Assembly (NCBI GenBank): GCA_003520925.1
Contig: DOTV01000026.1
Coordinates: 1-16,710, forward strand
Direction: 5' to 3'
Length of the DNA: 16,710 nucleotides
Origin: Bacteroidales bacterium
GTDB lineage: Bacteria; Bacteroidota; Bacteroidia; Bacteroidales; VadinHA17
The notes under the pieces are model-generated. The model saw nothing but the letters and a program-made list of their open reading frames with translations, was not told where the DNA came from and searched no databases. The translations under genes and the position numbers were made by a program. Position 1 is the stretch's first letter. Every line of letters starts with the position of its first letter. Below are positions 1-7,032 of this stretch, piece after piece.

Positions 1-498
1 GTAGTTGTTGTTCTTGGCGTTCTGTGGATTCCCGTAATGAAAGGTCTTGGAAAATTCCTATACGCTTACCTTCAGGATGTCCAGTCAATGCTTGCACCGG
101 GGATAGCTGCAGTATTTTTGCTGGGGATACTTTCGAAAAAGATTACTCCAAAAGCAGGGCTTATCGGACTTCTGACTGGATTCGTCCTTGGCATGACCAG
201 GCTTGGATTCAATATTTTTGGCAAAGGAATGGGCCAGGATAACATTTTCTATTCGGTTTTCCTCAAAATGAACGGGTATAATTATGAAGTAATACTCTTT
301 TTCATAATTATTACTCTTATGATTATTGTCAGCTATTTCACTCCAAGGGCAGATCCTGTTGCAATAAAGGGATTGTATATAGGTTCAGCCACCGCAGAAC
401 AAAAGGCAGTTACCCGGGCAAGCTGGAACAACTGGGATCTGCTCTTCTCCGGGATCATAATATGTATCATAATAGCATTTTATGCATACTTCTGGTAG
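1..498 (+). CDS. Sodium:solute symporter (SGLT-like sugar transporter), C-terminal part
   Basis: The reading frame is open from base 1 and ends with TAG at 496-498, so the gene is cut by the window edge and only about 165 C-terminal residues are seen. Visible are at least four hydrophobic segments typical of transmembrane helices: one around the GIAAVFLLGIL stretch, one in GLIGLLTGFVLG, one rich in Ile/Leu before SYFTPRADP, and a last one ending in AFYAYFW. The stretch TAEQKAVTRASWNNWDLL before the last helix matches what I know of the C-terminal tail of SSS-family sodium/sugar symporters from Bacteroidota. The role would be Na+-driven sugar uptake across the inner membrane. Being 53 bases upstream of araA suggests L-arabinose as substrate, but that is inferred from context, since specificity cannot be read from the tail. 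The ATG at 37 is internal and not the true start. Confidence 0.88.
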   Translation, partial: VVVVLGVLWIPVMKGLGKFLYAYLQDVQSMLAPGIAAVFLLGILSKKITPKAGLIGLLTGFVLGMTRLGFNIFGKGMGQDNIFYSVFLKMNGYNYEVILFFIIITLMIIVSYFTPRADPVAIKGLYIGSATAEQKAVTRASWNNWDLLFSGIIICIIIAFYAYFW

Positions 499-551
499 GA
501 CGACGTTACGCCATTTTGCCATTATGTCATTAAACCTTTATAAGATATATT

Positions 552-2045
552 ATGTATAACTTAAACAGCAAGGAAGTCTGGTTCGTCACCGGAAGCCAGC
601 ATCTGTACGGACCTGAAACGCTTCTTCAGGTCGCTGCTGATTCAAAAGCTATTACAGAAGCTCTTGACAATGCACCAAATATCCCTGTAAGGATTTTTTT
701 CAAGCCGGTTCTTACAACTCCCGATTCAGTATTCGAACTCTGTTCTGAGGCCAACAATAATAAAAACTGCATAGGGCTGATAACCTGGATGCATACATTC
801 TCTCCGGCTAAAATGTGGATAAAAGGACTAAGTGTTCTCAACAAGCCTTTTCTGCATTTTCATACTCAGCTGAACAGGGACATACCATGGGATACAATTG
901 ACATGGATTTTATGAATCTTAATCAATCAGCTCATGGAGACCGGGAGTTCGGTTTCATTGGAGCAAGGATGCGTCTGAACAGGAAAGTTGTTGTGGGTCA
1001 CTGGGAAGATCCGGAGGTTGTGGAGCGTATTTCAGTATGGACAAGAGCTGCCGCTGCATTCGATGATTCCCGGAATATGAAAATTGCCCGGTTTGGCGAT
1101 AATATGCGTGATGTTGCAGTCACTGAAGGAAATAAGGTCAGCGCTCAAATGAAAATGGGTTACTCCGTTTACGGATATGGAATCGGAGATCTTGTGGCAG
1201 CCGTGAACGCAGCAAGTGACAATGAAGTTAATGAGCTCATTGATGAGTACAGAGCCCAGTATAATATTACAAGAGATGTTGAAAAATCAGAGACTCTCAG
1301 GGATGCTGCAAAGATAGAGGCAGGTATGAAGAGATTTCTCGAAGCCGGTAATTTCAAGGCATTTACAACAACCTTCGAGGATCTTCATGGTTTGAAACAA
1401 CTGCCTGGTCTTGCTGTACAGCGACTTATGGAAAAGGGGTATGGATTCGGTGCAGAGGGCGACTGGAAAACTGCTGCACTGGTCAGGTCGATGAAGGTCA
1501 TGGCAGCAAGACTTAAAGGGGGAACCTCTTTCATGGAAGATTATACATATCATCTTGATCCTGCAGGAATGAGAGTACTCGGTGCACATATGCTTGAAGT
1601 ATGCCCATCCATCGCAGCCGACAAGCCTTATCTCGAAGTACATCCTTTATCAATAGGCGGCAAAGCCGATCCGGCCAGACTGGTGTTCAAATCTGCAACA
1701 GGAAAGGCTATTTGTGCTTCGCTGATAGACCTTGGCAACCGGTTTAGAATGATAGTGAACAAGGTTGAAATTGTCGATTGTCCCGATATGCCTAATCTTC
1801 CCGTGGCAAGCGTCCTGTGGAAACCAATGCCCGACCTGAAGACCGGAGCAGGAGCATGGATCCTTGCCGGAGGAGCTCATCACACAGGTTTCAGTACAGC
1901 AATAAATGCTGAATATATTGAAGATCTGTCGGGAATGCTTGGAATAGAATTCCTTCTCATTGATGAGAAATGTGATCTTTCAGCTTTCACGAAGGAGATA
2001 CGGTGGAACGAGGTATATTACCATATTTCCGGAGGTATAAACTGA
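552..2045 (+). CDS. araA: L-arabinose isomerase
   Basis: This 497-residue protein has the usual length of AraA and is clear family-wide: it opens with EVWFVTGSQHLYG and carries WMHTFSPAKMWI and HFHTQLNRDIPW. The metal and catalytic residues known from E. coli AraA (Glu306, Glu333, His350) are matched by Glu302 (GAEGDW), Glu329 (FMEDYTYH) and His346 (GAHMLEV), with identical spacings of 27 and 17 residues, and the late His pair is at 443-444 (GAHHTGF). It converts L-arabinose to L-ribulose in the cytoplasm with Mn2+ as typical cofactor. The start ATG at 552 is chosen because MYNLNSKEVWF directly precedes the conserved N-terminus; the upstream spacer is AT-rich with no strong ribosome binding site, as is usual in Bacteroidota. 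It is followed 49 bases later by the regulator gene and is probably co-transcribed with the symporter. Confidence 0.98.
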   Translation: MYNLNSKEVWFVTGSQHLYGPETLLQVAADSKAITEALDNAPNIPVRIFFKPVLTTPDSVFELCSEANNNKNCIGLITWMHTFSPAKMWIKGLSVLNKPFLHFHTQLNRDIPWDTIDMDFMNLNQSAHGDREFGFIGARMRLNRKVVVGHWEDPEVVERISVWTRAAAAFDDSRNMKIARFGDNMRDVAVTEGNKVSAQMKMGYSVYGYGIGDLVAAVNAASDNEVNELIDEYRAQYNITRDVEKSETLRDAAKIEAGMKRFLEAGNFKAFTTTFEDLHGLKQLPGLAVQRLMEKGYGFGAEGDWKTAALVRSMKVMAARLKGGTSFMEDYTYHLDPAGMRVLGAHMLEVCPSIAADKPYLEVHPLSIGGKADPARLVFKSATGKAICASLIDLGNRFRMIVNKVEIVDCPDMPNLPVASVLWKPMPDLKTGAGAWILAGGAHHTGFSTAINAEYIEDLSGMLGIEFLLIDEKCDLSAFTKEIRWNEVYYHISGGIN

Positions 2046-2094
2046 CCTTTTTCCGGGTTTGAACTTTTCTTTTTTGTTAATCTGAATATATCTT

Positions 2095-2796
2095 ATGGAA
2101 CTTTATTCAGAATATCCAAGGCATCTTGTTGCTGTCGATTGTATCGTTTTTGGTTATGACATACTTGAAAAGGAGATAAAGCTTCTTTTAATCAAGAGAA
2201 GCTTCAGGCCTGCAATGGGAAAATGGTCACTTGCCGGGGGGTTTGTAATGGAAAATGAAAGCCTTGATGATGCTGCTTCCCGGATTCTTTTCCAGCTTAC
2301 CGGACTAAGGGATGTCTATATGGAACAATCATTTACGTATGGCGATATCCAAAGGGATCCTGGCGCCAGGGTTATTTCAACATCCTATAGTGCTCTTATT
2401 AAAATTCAGGATATTGACAGGAAACTCAAGGAGCTGAACGGTGCACAGTGGCAGTCGCTGGCGCGTTTGCCCCACCTGATATTCGATCACAGGGATATGG
2501 TCAGCAGGGCACTTAACGTGCTCCAGATGCAGGTTAAAGTCAAGCCGGTAGGATTTGCCCTTTTACCTGAGAAATTTACCCTCGTTCAGCTCCAGAACCT
2601 TTATGAAGCTATTTATCAGCGTGAGATCGACAAAAGGAATTTCAGAAAGAAGATTTTATCAATGAACCTTCTTGAAAAGCTGGAGGAGAAGGAGAGAGAG
2701 ACCTCCAAAAAAGGAGCATTTTACTATAAATTCAATGAGGAGCGATACGAGCTCCATAAAAAACAGGGATTTGACTTTAGCCTGGATGTGAATTAG
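2095..2796 (+). CDS. araR: Nudix-fold transcriptional regulator, AraR-like
   Basis: The 233-residue protein has an N-terminal Nudix fold (about residues 8-145) and a C-terminal winged-helix-like part (about 160-230; FTLVQLQNLYEAIYQREI and FRKKILSMNLLEKLEE). The Nudix box, normally GX5EX7REUXEEXGU, reads G49, E55 and R63 correctly, but the position after the Arg is Ile64 and the two metal-binding glutamates are Gln67 and Leu68. Hydrolase activity is therefore unlikely, and the fold probably serves as a ligand sensor. This architecture is that of NrtR-type regulators, and a protein of this kind (AraR, in Bacteroides thetaiotaomicron) is known to repress arabinose genes and respond to L-arabinose. 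The position between araA and araD strongly supports that role, with autoregulation likely. The symbol is assigned by architecture plus context, and the operator sequence is not proven here. Confidence 0.88.
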   Translation: MELYSEYPRHLVAVDCIVFGYDILEKEIKLLLIKRSFRPAMGKWSLAGGFVMENESLDDAASRILFQLTGLRDVYMEQSFTYGDIQRDPGARVISTSYSALIKIQDIDRKLKELNGAQWQSLARLPHLIFDHRDMVSRALNVLQMQVKVKPVGFALLPEKFTLVQLQNLYEAIYQREIDKRNFRKKILSMNLLEKLEEKERETSKKGAFYYKFNEERYELHKKQGFDFSLDVN

Positions 2797-2811
2797 AAAT
2801 TTGAAATGAGC

Positions 2812-2830
2812 TTAAGTTTGGAGTACTTAA
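2812..2830. promoter_or_regulatory. Imperfect palindrome upstream of araD, possible operator
   Basis: In the 47-base spacer between the regulator gene and araD lies TTAAGT, a 7-base spacer, then ACTTAA: a perfect 6-base inverted repeat about 14 bases before the araD start. It is too AT-rich for a terminator and there is no T tract after it. A site here could be an operator for the neighbouring regulator. I did not find a second convincing copy in front of araA, which weakens the case, and AT-rich six-base arms can arise by chance. Confidence 0.25.
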
Positions 2831-2843
2831 AGTAAGGGAAGTT

Positions 2844-3536
2844 ATGCTGGAAAAAATAAAGGAGACAGTATACCGCGCCAACCTGGAACTGGTTAATCAG
2901 GGGCTTGTTATTCATACCTGGGGAAATGTAAGCGGCAGGGATGAGAAGAGCGGGCTGGTTGTTATTAAACCGTCGGGAGTAGGTTATTCTGAAATGAAAG
3001 CCGAAGATATGGTCGTCATCGATATTGAGGGAAAGATTATTGAAGGAAAATTCAAACCATCAACCGATTCACCCACTCACCTGTTACTTTATAAAAAATG
3101 GCCTTCGATAGGCGGAATTGTTCATACACATTCCACGTATGCCACTTCATGGGCACAGGCCGGGAGGAATATACCTGCGTTCGGTACAACTCATGCCGAC
3201 CATTATTACGGGGAAGTACCATGTACCAGGAAACTTACTGACCAGGAGATAAAATTTGACTATGAAGTAAATACCGGAAAAGTTATTGTTGAAAGACTTG
3301 TTCACACAGATCCTCTTGCTGTGCCATCAGCACTTGTAAACTGTCATGGACCATTCTGCTGGGGTCTCGATCCCGGAGAGGCCGTTTACAATGCGGTTGC
3401 CCTTGAGGAGATAGCCAGGATGGCATTCTATACTGTCCTGCTAAATCATGACAAGCCTATAAGTAAGAAGCTCCTTGATAAGCACTTCCTCCGGAAACAC
3501 GGAAAGAATGCTTACTACGGACAAGGGGAAAAGTAG
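2844..3536 (+). CDS. araD: L-ribulose-5-phosphate 4-epimerase
   Basis: This 230-residue class II aldolase-fold protein has the normal AraD length. Signature blocks are present in order: WGNVSGRD (26-33), KPSGVGYSEM (42-51), PSTDSPTHL (72-80), VHTHSTYATSWAQAG (93-107), GTTHADHYYGE (114-124) and NCHGPFCWG near residue 170. By comparison with E. coli AraD, Asp75, His94, His96 and the His of NCHG are the zinc-site residues, Asp119 matches the catalytic Asp120, and a Tyr near the C-terminus (YYGQGEK) fits the catalytic Tyr. It interconverts L-ribulose 5-phosphate and D-xylulose 5-phosphate in the cytoplasm, the last step before the pentose phosphate pathway. UlaF/SgbE-type epimerases share the fold, but neighbouring araA and araB settle the assignment. 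araB begins 19 bases after its stop. Confidence 0.96.
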   Translation: MLEKIKETVYRANLELVNQGLVIHTWGNVSGRDEKSGLVVIKPSGVGYSEMKAEDMVVIDIEGKIIEGKFKPSTDSPTHLLLYKKWPSIGGIVHTHSTYATSWAQAGRNIPAFGTTHADHYYGEVPCTRKLTDQEIKFDYEVNTGKVIVERLVHTDPLAVPSALVNCHGPFCWGLDPGEAVYNAVALEEIARMAFYTVLLNHDKPISKKLLDKHFLRKHGKNAYYGQGEK

Positions 3537-3555
3537 CGAAATTAAATTTCAGAAT

Positions 3556-5229
3556 ATGACAAAGAAATATGTGATTGGTCTCGATTACGGTACTGATTCT
3601 GTTCGCTCTGTTATAATTAATACAGAAAATGGTGAAACTGCAGGCACCTCAGTGTTTGAATATCCCCGGTGGAAGAAGGGATTGTATTGCGATCCTTCGG
3701 CCAACCGTTTCCGCCAGCACCCTCTTGATTATATCGAAGGTATGGAGCATTCCGTAAAGGATGCACTCAAGGGACTGCCGCCGGATATAACCGGAAATAT
3801 TGTTGGTATTACTGTTGACACCACGGGATCCACACCGGTTGCCGTCGATAAAGAGGGAGTGCCTCTCTCACTGAAGCCGGGATTTGAAAATGACCCTGAT
3901 GCAATGTTCATACTCTGGAAAGATCATACAGCTGTTAAGGAAGCTGCCGAGATAAACGAAATTTCTAGATCATGGGGTGGAACTGATTATACAAAATATG
4001 AGGGCGGCGTCTATTCATCAGAATGGTTCTGGGCTAAAATCCTTCATATTTTACGCTTCAGTAAGAAGGTAAGGGAAAATGCCTTTTCATGGGTAGAACA
4101 CTGCGACTGGATACCCGCTTTGCTGACAGGAAACACTGATCCTCTGACCCTGAAACGAAGCAGATGTGCTGCAGGACATAAGGCCATGTGGCACCAAGAT
4201 TTCAACGGTCTTCCTGAAGAAAAATTTCTTACCAGGCTCGATCCCCTGCTTGCAGGATTGAGGGAAAGATTATTCAGGGATACATTCACCTGCGAGGCAT
4301 GTGCTGGTACACTTTCGGAGGAATGGGCAATCAGGCTTGGACTTTCTTCTGATGTAAAAGTAGGAACCGGAGCATTTGATGCTCATCTGGGGGCGATTGG
4401 AGGTGAAATAAAACCTTACCAGCTCATCAAGGTTATGGGGACCTCCACCTGCGATATGCTTGTTTCGCCAATGAATGAGGTTGGAGATAAGCTTGTTGCA
4501 GGTATATGCGGACAGGTCGACGGTTCAATAATTCCTGGAATGCTGGGACTTGAGGCAGGACAATCGGCATTTGGCGACATCTATGCCTGGTTTGGAAAGC
4601 TACTCATGTGGCCTGTCACGGAATTAATCTCATCGATGACCTGGCTTGATGAAAAAGCAAAAGAAAGGATCCGTACTGAAACCGCTGATCGGATGATAGC
4701 TACACTCAGTGAACAGGCGAAATCACTTGCTGATGAAGAAACCACAATTGTTGCTCTTGACTGGCTGAACGGACGGCGAACACCTTTTGCAAATCAGGAA
4801 CTTAAAGGGGCAATTTCGGGATTGACACTTGGTTCAGATGCCCCGAGATTATTTAAGGCCCTTGTGGAAGCAACTGCTTTCGGGTCAAAAATGATAAATG
4901 ACCGGTTTGAATCTGAAGGTATTCGGATCGACGGAGTGATTGCAATTGGTGGAGTGGCGAAGAAGAATCCGTTTGTAATGCAGATAGTTGCCGACGTACT
5001 CAATATGCCGATAAAGATTGCAAGTTCAGATCAGACCTGTGCTCTGGGATCTGCAATGGCTGCATCAGTGATGGCCGGCGTACATAAGGATTTTGAAGCA
5101 GCGCAGAATGCAATGGGAGGGGGATTTGAGAAAGAGTACAAACCCGACCCGGCAAGAGCTGAAAGATATGAAGATTTATATCTTAAGTATAAGAAGTTAG
5201 GAACATTCATTGAAAATGGTTTAAAGTAA
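3556..5229 (+). CDS. araB: Ribulokinase (FGGY family)
   Basis: The protein (557 residues with the start chosen here) is a FGGY carbohydrate kinase of ribulokinase length. The N-terminal phosphate-binding motif GLDYGTDSVRSVI is at residues 8-20. The motif GAFDAHLGAIGG places the probable catalytic Asp at residue 275, and the C-terminal half has LDWLNGRRTPFANQ, LFKALVEATAFG, GGVAKKNPFVMQI and DQTCALGSAMAA, all typical of AraB. It phosphorylates L-ribulose to L-ribulose 5-phosphate with ATP. The frame is open from an ATG at 3475, but that would overlap araD by 62 bases and add 27 residues with no family resemblance. The ATG at 3556 begins right before the conserved KKYVIGLDYG. It is the last gene of the catabolic group and is followed by a G/C-rich palindromic repeat. 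Confidence 0.96.
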   Translation: MTKKYVIGLDYGTDSVRSVIINTENGETAGTSVFEYPRWKKGLYCDPSANRFRQHPLDYIEGMEHSVKDALKGLPPDITGNIVGITVDTTGSTPVAVDKEGVPLSLKPGFENDPDAMFILWKDHTAVKEAAEINEISRSWGGTDYTKYEGGVYSSEWFWAKILHILRFSKKVRENAFSWVEHCDWIPALLTGNTDPLTLKRSRCAAGHKAMWHQDFNGLPEEKFLTRLDPLLAGLRERLFRDTFTCEACAGTLSEEWAIRLGLSSDVKVGTGAFDAHLGAIGGEIKPYQLIKVMGTSTCDMLVSPMNEVGDKLVAGICGQVDGSIIPGMLGLEAGQSAFGDIYAWFGKLLMWPVTELISSMTWLDEKAKERIRTETADRMIATLSEQAKSLADEETTIVALDWLNGRRTPFANQELKGAISGLTLGSDAPRLFKALVEATAFGSKMINDRFESEGIRIDGVIAIGGVAKKNPFVMQIVADVLNMPIKIASSDQTCALGSAMAASVMAGVHKDFEAAQNAMGGGFEKEYKPDPARAERYEDLYLKYKKLGTFIENGLK

Positions 5230-5256
5230 AAGCCCCCAACCCCCTAAAGGGGGCTT
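5230..5256 (+). terminator. Strong hairpin after araB, terminator-like and repeat-derived
   Basis: One base after the araB stop, AAGCCCCC (5230-5237) pairs with GGGGGCTT (5249-5256), an 8-base stem with an 11-base loop. A shorter alternative pairs CCCCC at 5240-5244 with GGGGG at 5249-5253. The following TTATTGTT is moderately T-rich, so intrinsic termination or mRNA 3'-end protection is plausible. The same sequence recurs inverted 22 bases downstream, so it is better seen as half of a repeat element that may also act as a terminator. Confidence 0.5.
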
Positions 5257-5301
5257 ATTGTTGACTTTAAGGATATAAACCCCTTCAGGGGGCAGGGGGC
5301 T
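5230..5301. repeat. Inverted pair of C/G-rich REP-like repeats
   Basis: The unit at 5231-5253 (AGCCCCC, AA, CCCCCT, then AAAGGGGG) reappears as its reverse complement at about 5279-5301, differing at roughly four positions (AA to TG, one A to G, one end base). The two are separated by an AT-richer spacer containing TTGACTTTAAGG. Each half can form its own hairpin and the two can pair with each other. Paired inverted REP sequences of this kind are frequent between genes in Bacteroidota. Genome copy number cannot be judged from this window. Confidence 0.7.
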
Positions 5302-5349
5302 AAACCAAATTTGAAATTTGTAATAATTACCTCTATAATACATAATTCT

Positions 5350-6921
5350 ATGCGAAAATCAATAATTCTCATTTCTGTTTTTCTTTTTCAGACAGGCTTC
5401 ATTGCCTCAGCTCAAAAAGAAAATTCTGTTCTGGTCAACCAGTTCGTGGTTGTAGCAAATAATCCAGGAACTGTTATCAGCAAGGATATCTACGGTCATT
5501 TTTCGGAGCATCTTGGCAGATGCATTTATGAAGGCCTGTGGGTTGGTATGAATTCAAAGATCCCAAATACCTACGGGATCAGGAATGATGTCCTTTTCGC
5601 GTTGCGCGAGATAAAGGTACCAAATCTCCGTTGGCCTGGCGGATGCTTTGCCGACACATACCACTGGAGAGATGGAATCGGTCCACAGGAAAAGCGAGCT
5701 TCCATTGTCAACACCCACTGGGGCGGAGTTACTGAAGACAATTCATTCGGGACACATGAATTCATGAAGCTTACCGAACTGCTCGACTGCGATGCATACA
5801 TAAACGGAAACGTTGGTTCCGGAACGGTAAGGGAGATGGCTGAATGGGTTGAATATCTTACCTCCGACTCCGACAGTCCTATGACAAGGCTCCGGAAGGA
5901 AAACGGCAGGGAACAGCCCTGGAAAGTGAAATACTGGGCGATAGGTAACGAGAACTGGGGCTGCGGCGGAAATATGACAGCTGAGTTTTATACCGACGTG
6001 ATGAGACAGTTTTCGACTTATCTTAATAACTATGGCGGCAACCGTCTCTACAGGGTTGCCTGCGGACCTTCCGACTACAATGTGGCCTGGACCGAAGCAT
6101 TGATGAAAGATCCTGCCTCACGAGGACGATTCCAGGGATTGTCAATTCACTACTATTCAGTTCCCGATGGATGGAGTAGAAGTAAAGGTTCGGCCACCAG
6201 TTTTGATGAAAATTCATGGTTTAAGACCATGAGGGCAAATCTACAGATGGATGAAATAATCAGGGGACATGAGGCAATAATGGACCGATATGATCCCCAG
6301 AAAACAAAAGGACTTGTTGTTGATGAATGGGGCAACTGGTACGACGTTGAACCCGGTACAAATCCAGGATTTTTATACCAGCAGAATACTCTGAGGGACG
6401 CCTTGACAGCGGCCATTCATCTTAACATATTCAATCAGCACGCCGAACGAGTCAGGGTTGCAAATCTTGCGCAGATGGTAAACGTACTTCAGTCAGTAAT
6501 CCTTACGAAGGATGACAAGATTGTACTTACACCTACTTATCACGTATTCAGGATGTTCAGGGTCCATCAGGAGGCTCAGTTGCTTAAAACTGATCTGAGG
6601 TGCGAAGATTACGCATTTGGTGACAGGAAGATCCAGTCTATCTCAGCGTCTGCATCGGTTGATAAGAATGGGAAGGTCCATATTTCACTTGCAAATTTGA
6701 ATCCAAACAAGCCAATCGTGGTCACCTGTCCGGTCATAGGGGAAACCTACAAAAAGGTAACCGGAGAAGTTCTTACTGCAGAAGCAATGAACGCATTGAA
6801 TACTTTTGAAGCTGCAGATAAGGTAAAACCCGCAGCTTTTAGCGGATTTGTCTACAAGGATGGTGTTCTGACAGTTACAATGCCTTCAAAGTCGGTGGTG
6901 GTCCTGGAATTATTGAAATGA
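5350..6921 (+). CDS. GH51 alpha-L-arabinofuranosidase, exported
   Basis: With the start at ATG 5350 the protein is 523 residues and opens with a signal peptide (MRKSIILISV..., hydrophobic core, then ASAQ, cleavage probably after SAQ). An upstream in-frame TTG at 5311 would add 13 residues and is less likely. GH51 hallmarks: YGHFSEHLGRCIYEG, LRWPGGCFADTYHWRDGIGP, the acid/base Glu201 in AIGNENWGCGG, and the nucleophile Glu326 in VVDEWGNWY. The (beta/alpha)8 barrel covers about residues 40-390 and is followed by the usual C-terminal beta-sandwich (about 400-520). The family removes alpha-L-arabinofuranosyl groups from arabinan, arabinoxylan or their oligosaccharides. The signal peptide places it in the periplasm or beyond, unlike many cytoplasmic GH51 enzymes, so it would provide free arabinose for the symporter and the ara genes upstream. 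Some GH51 members are endoglucanases, but the context argues against that. Confidence 0.95.
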   Translation: MRKSIILISVFLFQTGFIASAQKENSVLVNQFVVVANNPGTVISKDIYGHFSEHLGRCIYEGLWVGMNSKIPNTYGIRNDVLFALREIKVPNLRWPGGCFADTYHWRDGIGPQEKRASIVNTHWGGVTEDNSFGTHEFMKLTELLDCDAYINGNVGSGTVREMAEWVEYLTSDSDSPMTRLRKENGREQPWKVKYWAIGNENWGCGGNMTAEFYTDVMRQFSTYLNNYGGNRLYRVACGPSDYNVAWTEALMKDPASRGRFQGLSIHYYSVPDGWSRSKGSATSFDENSWFKTMRANLQMDEIIRGHEAIMDRYDPQKTKGLVVDEWGNWYDVEPGTNPGFLYQQNTLRDALTAAIHLNIFNQHAERVRVANLAQMVNVLQSVILTKDDKIVLTPTYHVFRMFRVHQEAQLLKTDLRCEDYAFGDRKIQSISASASVDKNGKVHISLANLNPNKPIVVTCPVIGETYKKVTGEVLTAEAMNALNTFEAADKVKPAAFSGFVYKDGVLTVTMPSKSVVVLELLK

Positions 6922-6933
6922 CCTCTCCCCAAA

Positions 6934-6956
6934 CCCCTCCCCCGGTGAGGGAGGGG
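6934..6956. terminator. GC-rich hairpin after the GH51 gene, repeat-like
   Basis: CCCCTCCC (6934-6941) pairs perfectly with GGGAGGGG (6949-6956) around a 7-base loop, 12 bases after the GH51 stop codon. The downstream sequence (TATTAAAC) has no true T tract, so it may act as a weak terminator or transcript stabiliser. The phrase CTCTCCCCAAACCCCTCCC before and inside it is typical of an intergenic palindromic repeat seen in many Bacteroidota genomes, from general knowledge and not counted here. Confidence 0.55.
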
Positions 6957-6970
6957 TATTAAACAGTGAA

Positions 6971-6999
6971 ACTCCGTGATAACTCCGTGTCACTCCGTG
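6971..6999. repeat. Three direct copies of ACTCCGTG at about 10-11 base spacing
   Basis: ACTCCGTG occurs at 6971-6978, 6982-6989 and 6992-6999, with start-to-start distances of 11 and 10 bases; a degenerate piece (ACAGTG) lies just before at about 6964. The spacing equals one helical turn, so a binding protein would meet all copies on the same DNA face. The motif also resembles a short tandem element often scattered between genes in Bacteroidota and other phyla, so it may be a repeat family and not an operator specific to this gene. It lies 34 bases upstream of the GH127 start. Confidence 0.6.
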
Positions 7000-7032
7000 G
7001 TAAATAACAATAAATCAATATAGTAACTTCAT

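Noticed and set aside
499..551. Bacteroidota-type promoter (TTTG and TAnnTTTG boxes) before araA
   Set aside because: A TTTTG at 514-518 is present but no matching TAnnTTTG box at the right distance, so no promoter is called.
1287..1643. 118-codon open frame on the - strand within araA
   Set aside because: Antisense shadow of a highly conserved gene; its translation shows no family resemblance.
3475..3555. Upstream in-frame start for araB
   Set aside because: It would overlap araD by 62 bases and add residues unlike any ribulokinase N-terminus; ATG 3556 sits directly before the conserved KKYVIGLDYG.
5311..5349. TTG start for the GH51 gene
   Set aside because: ATG 5350 gives a textbook signal peptide; the extra residues add nothing recognisable and TTG starts are less common.
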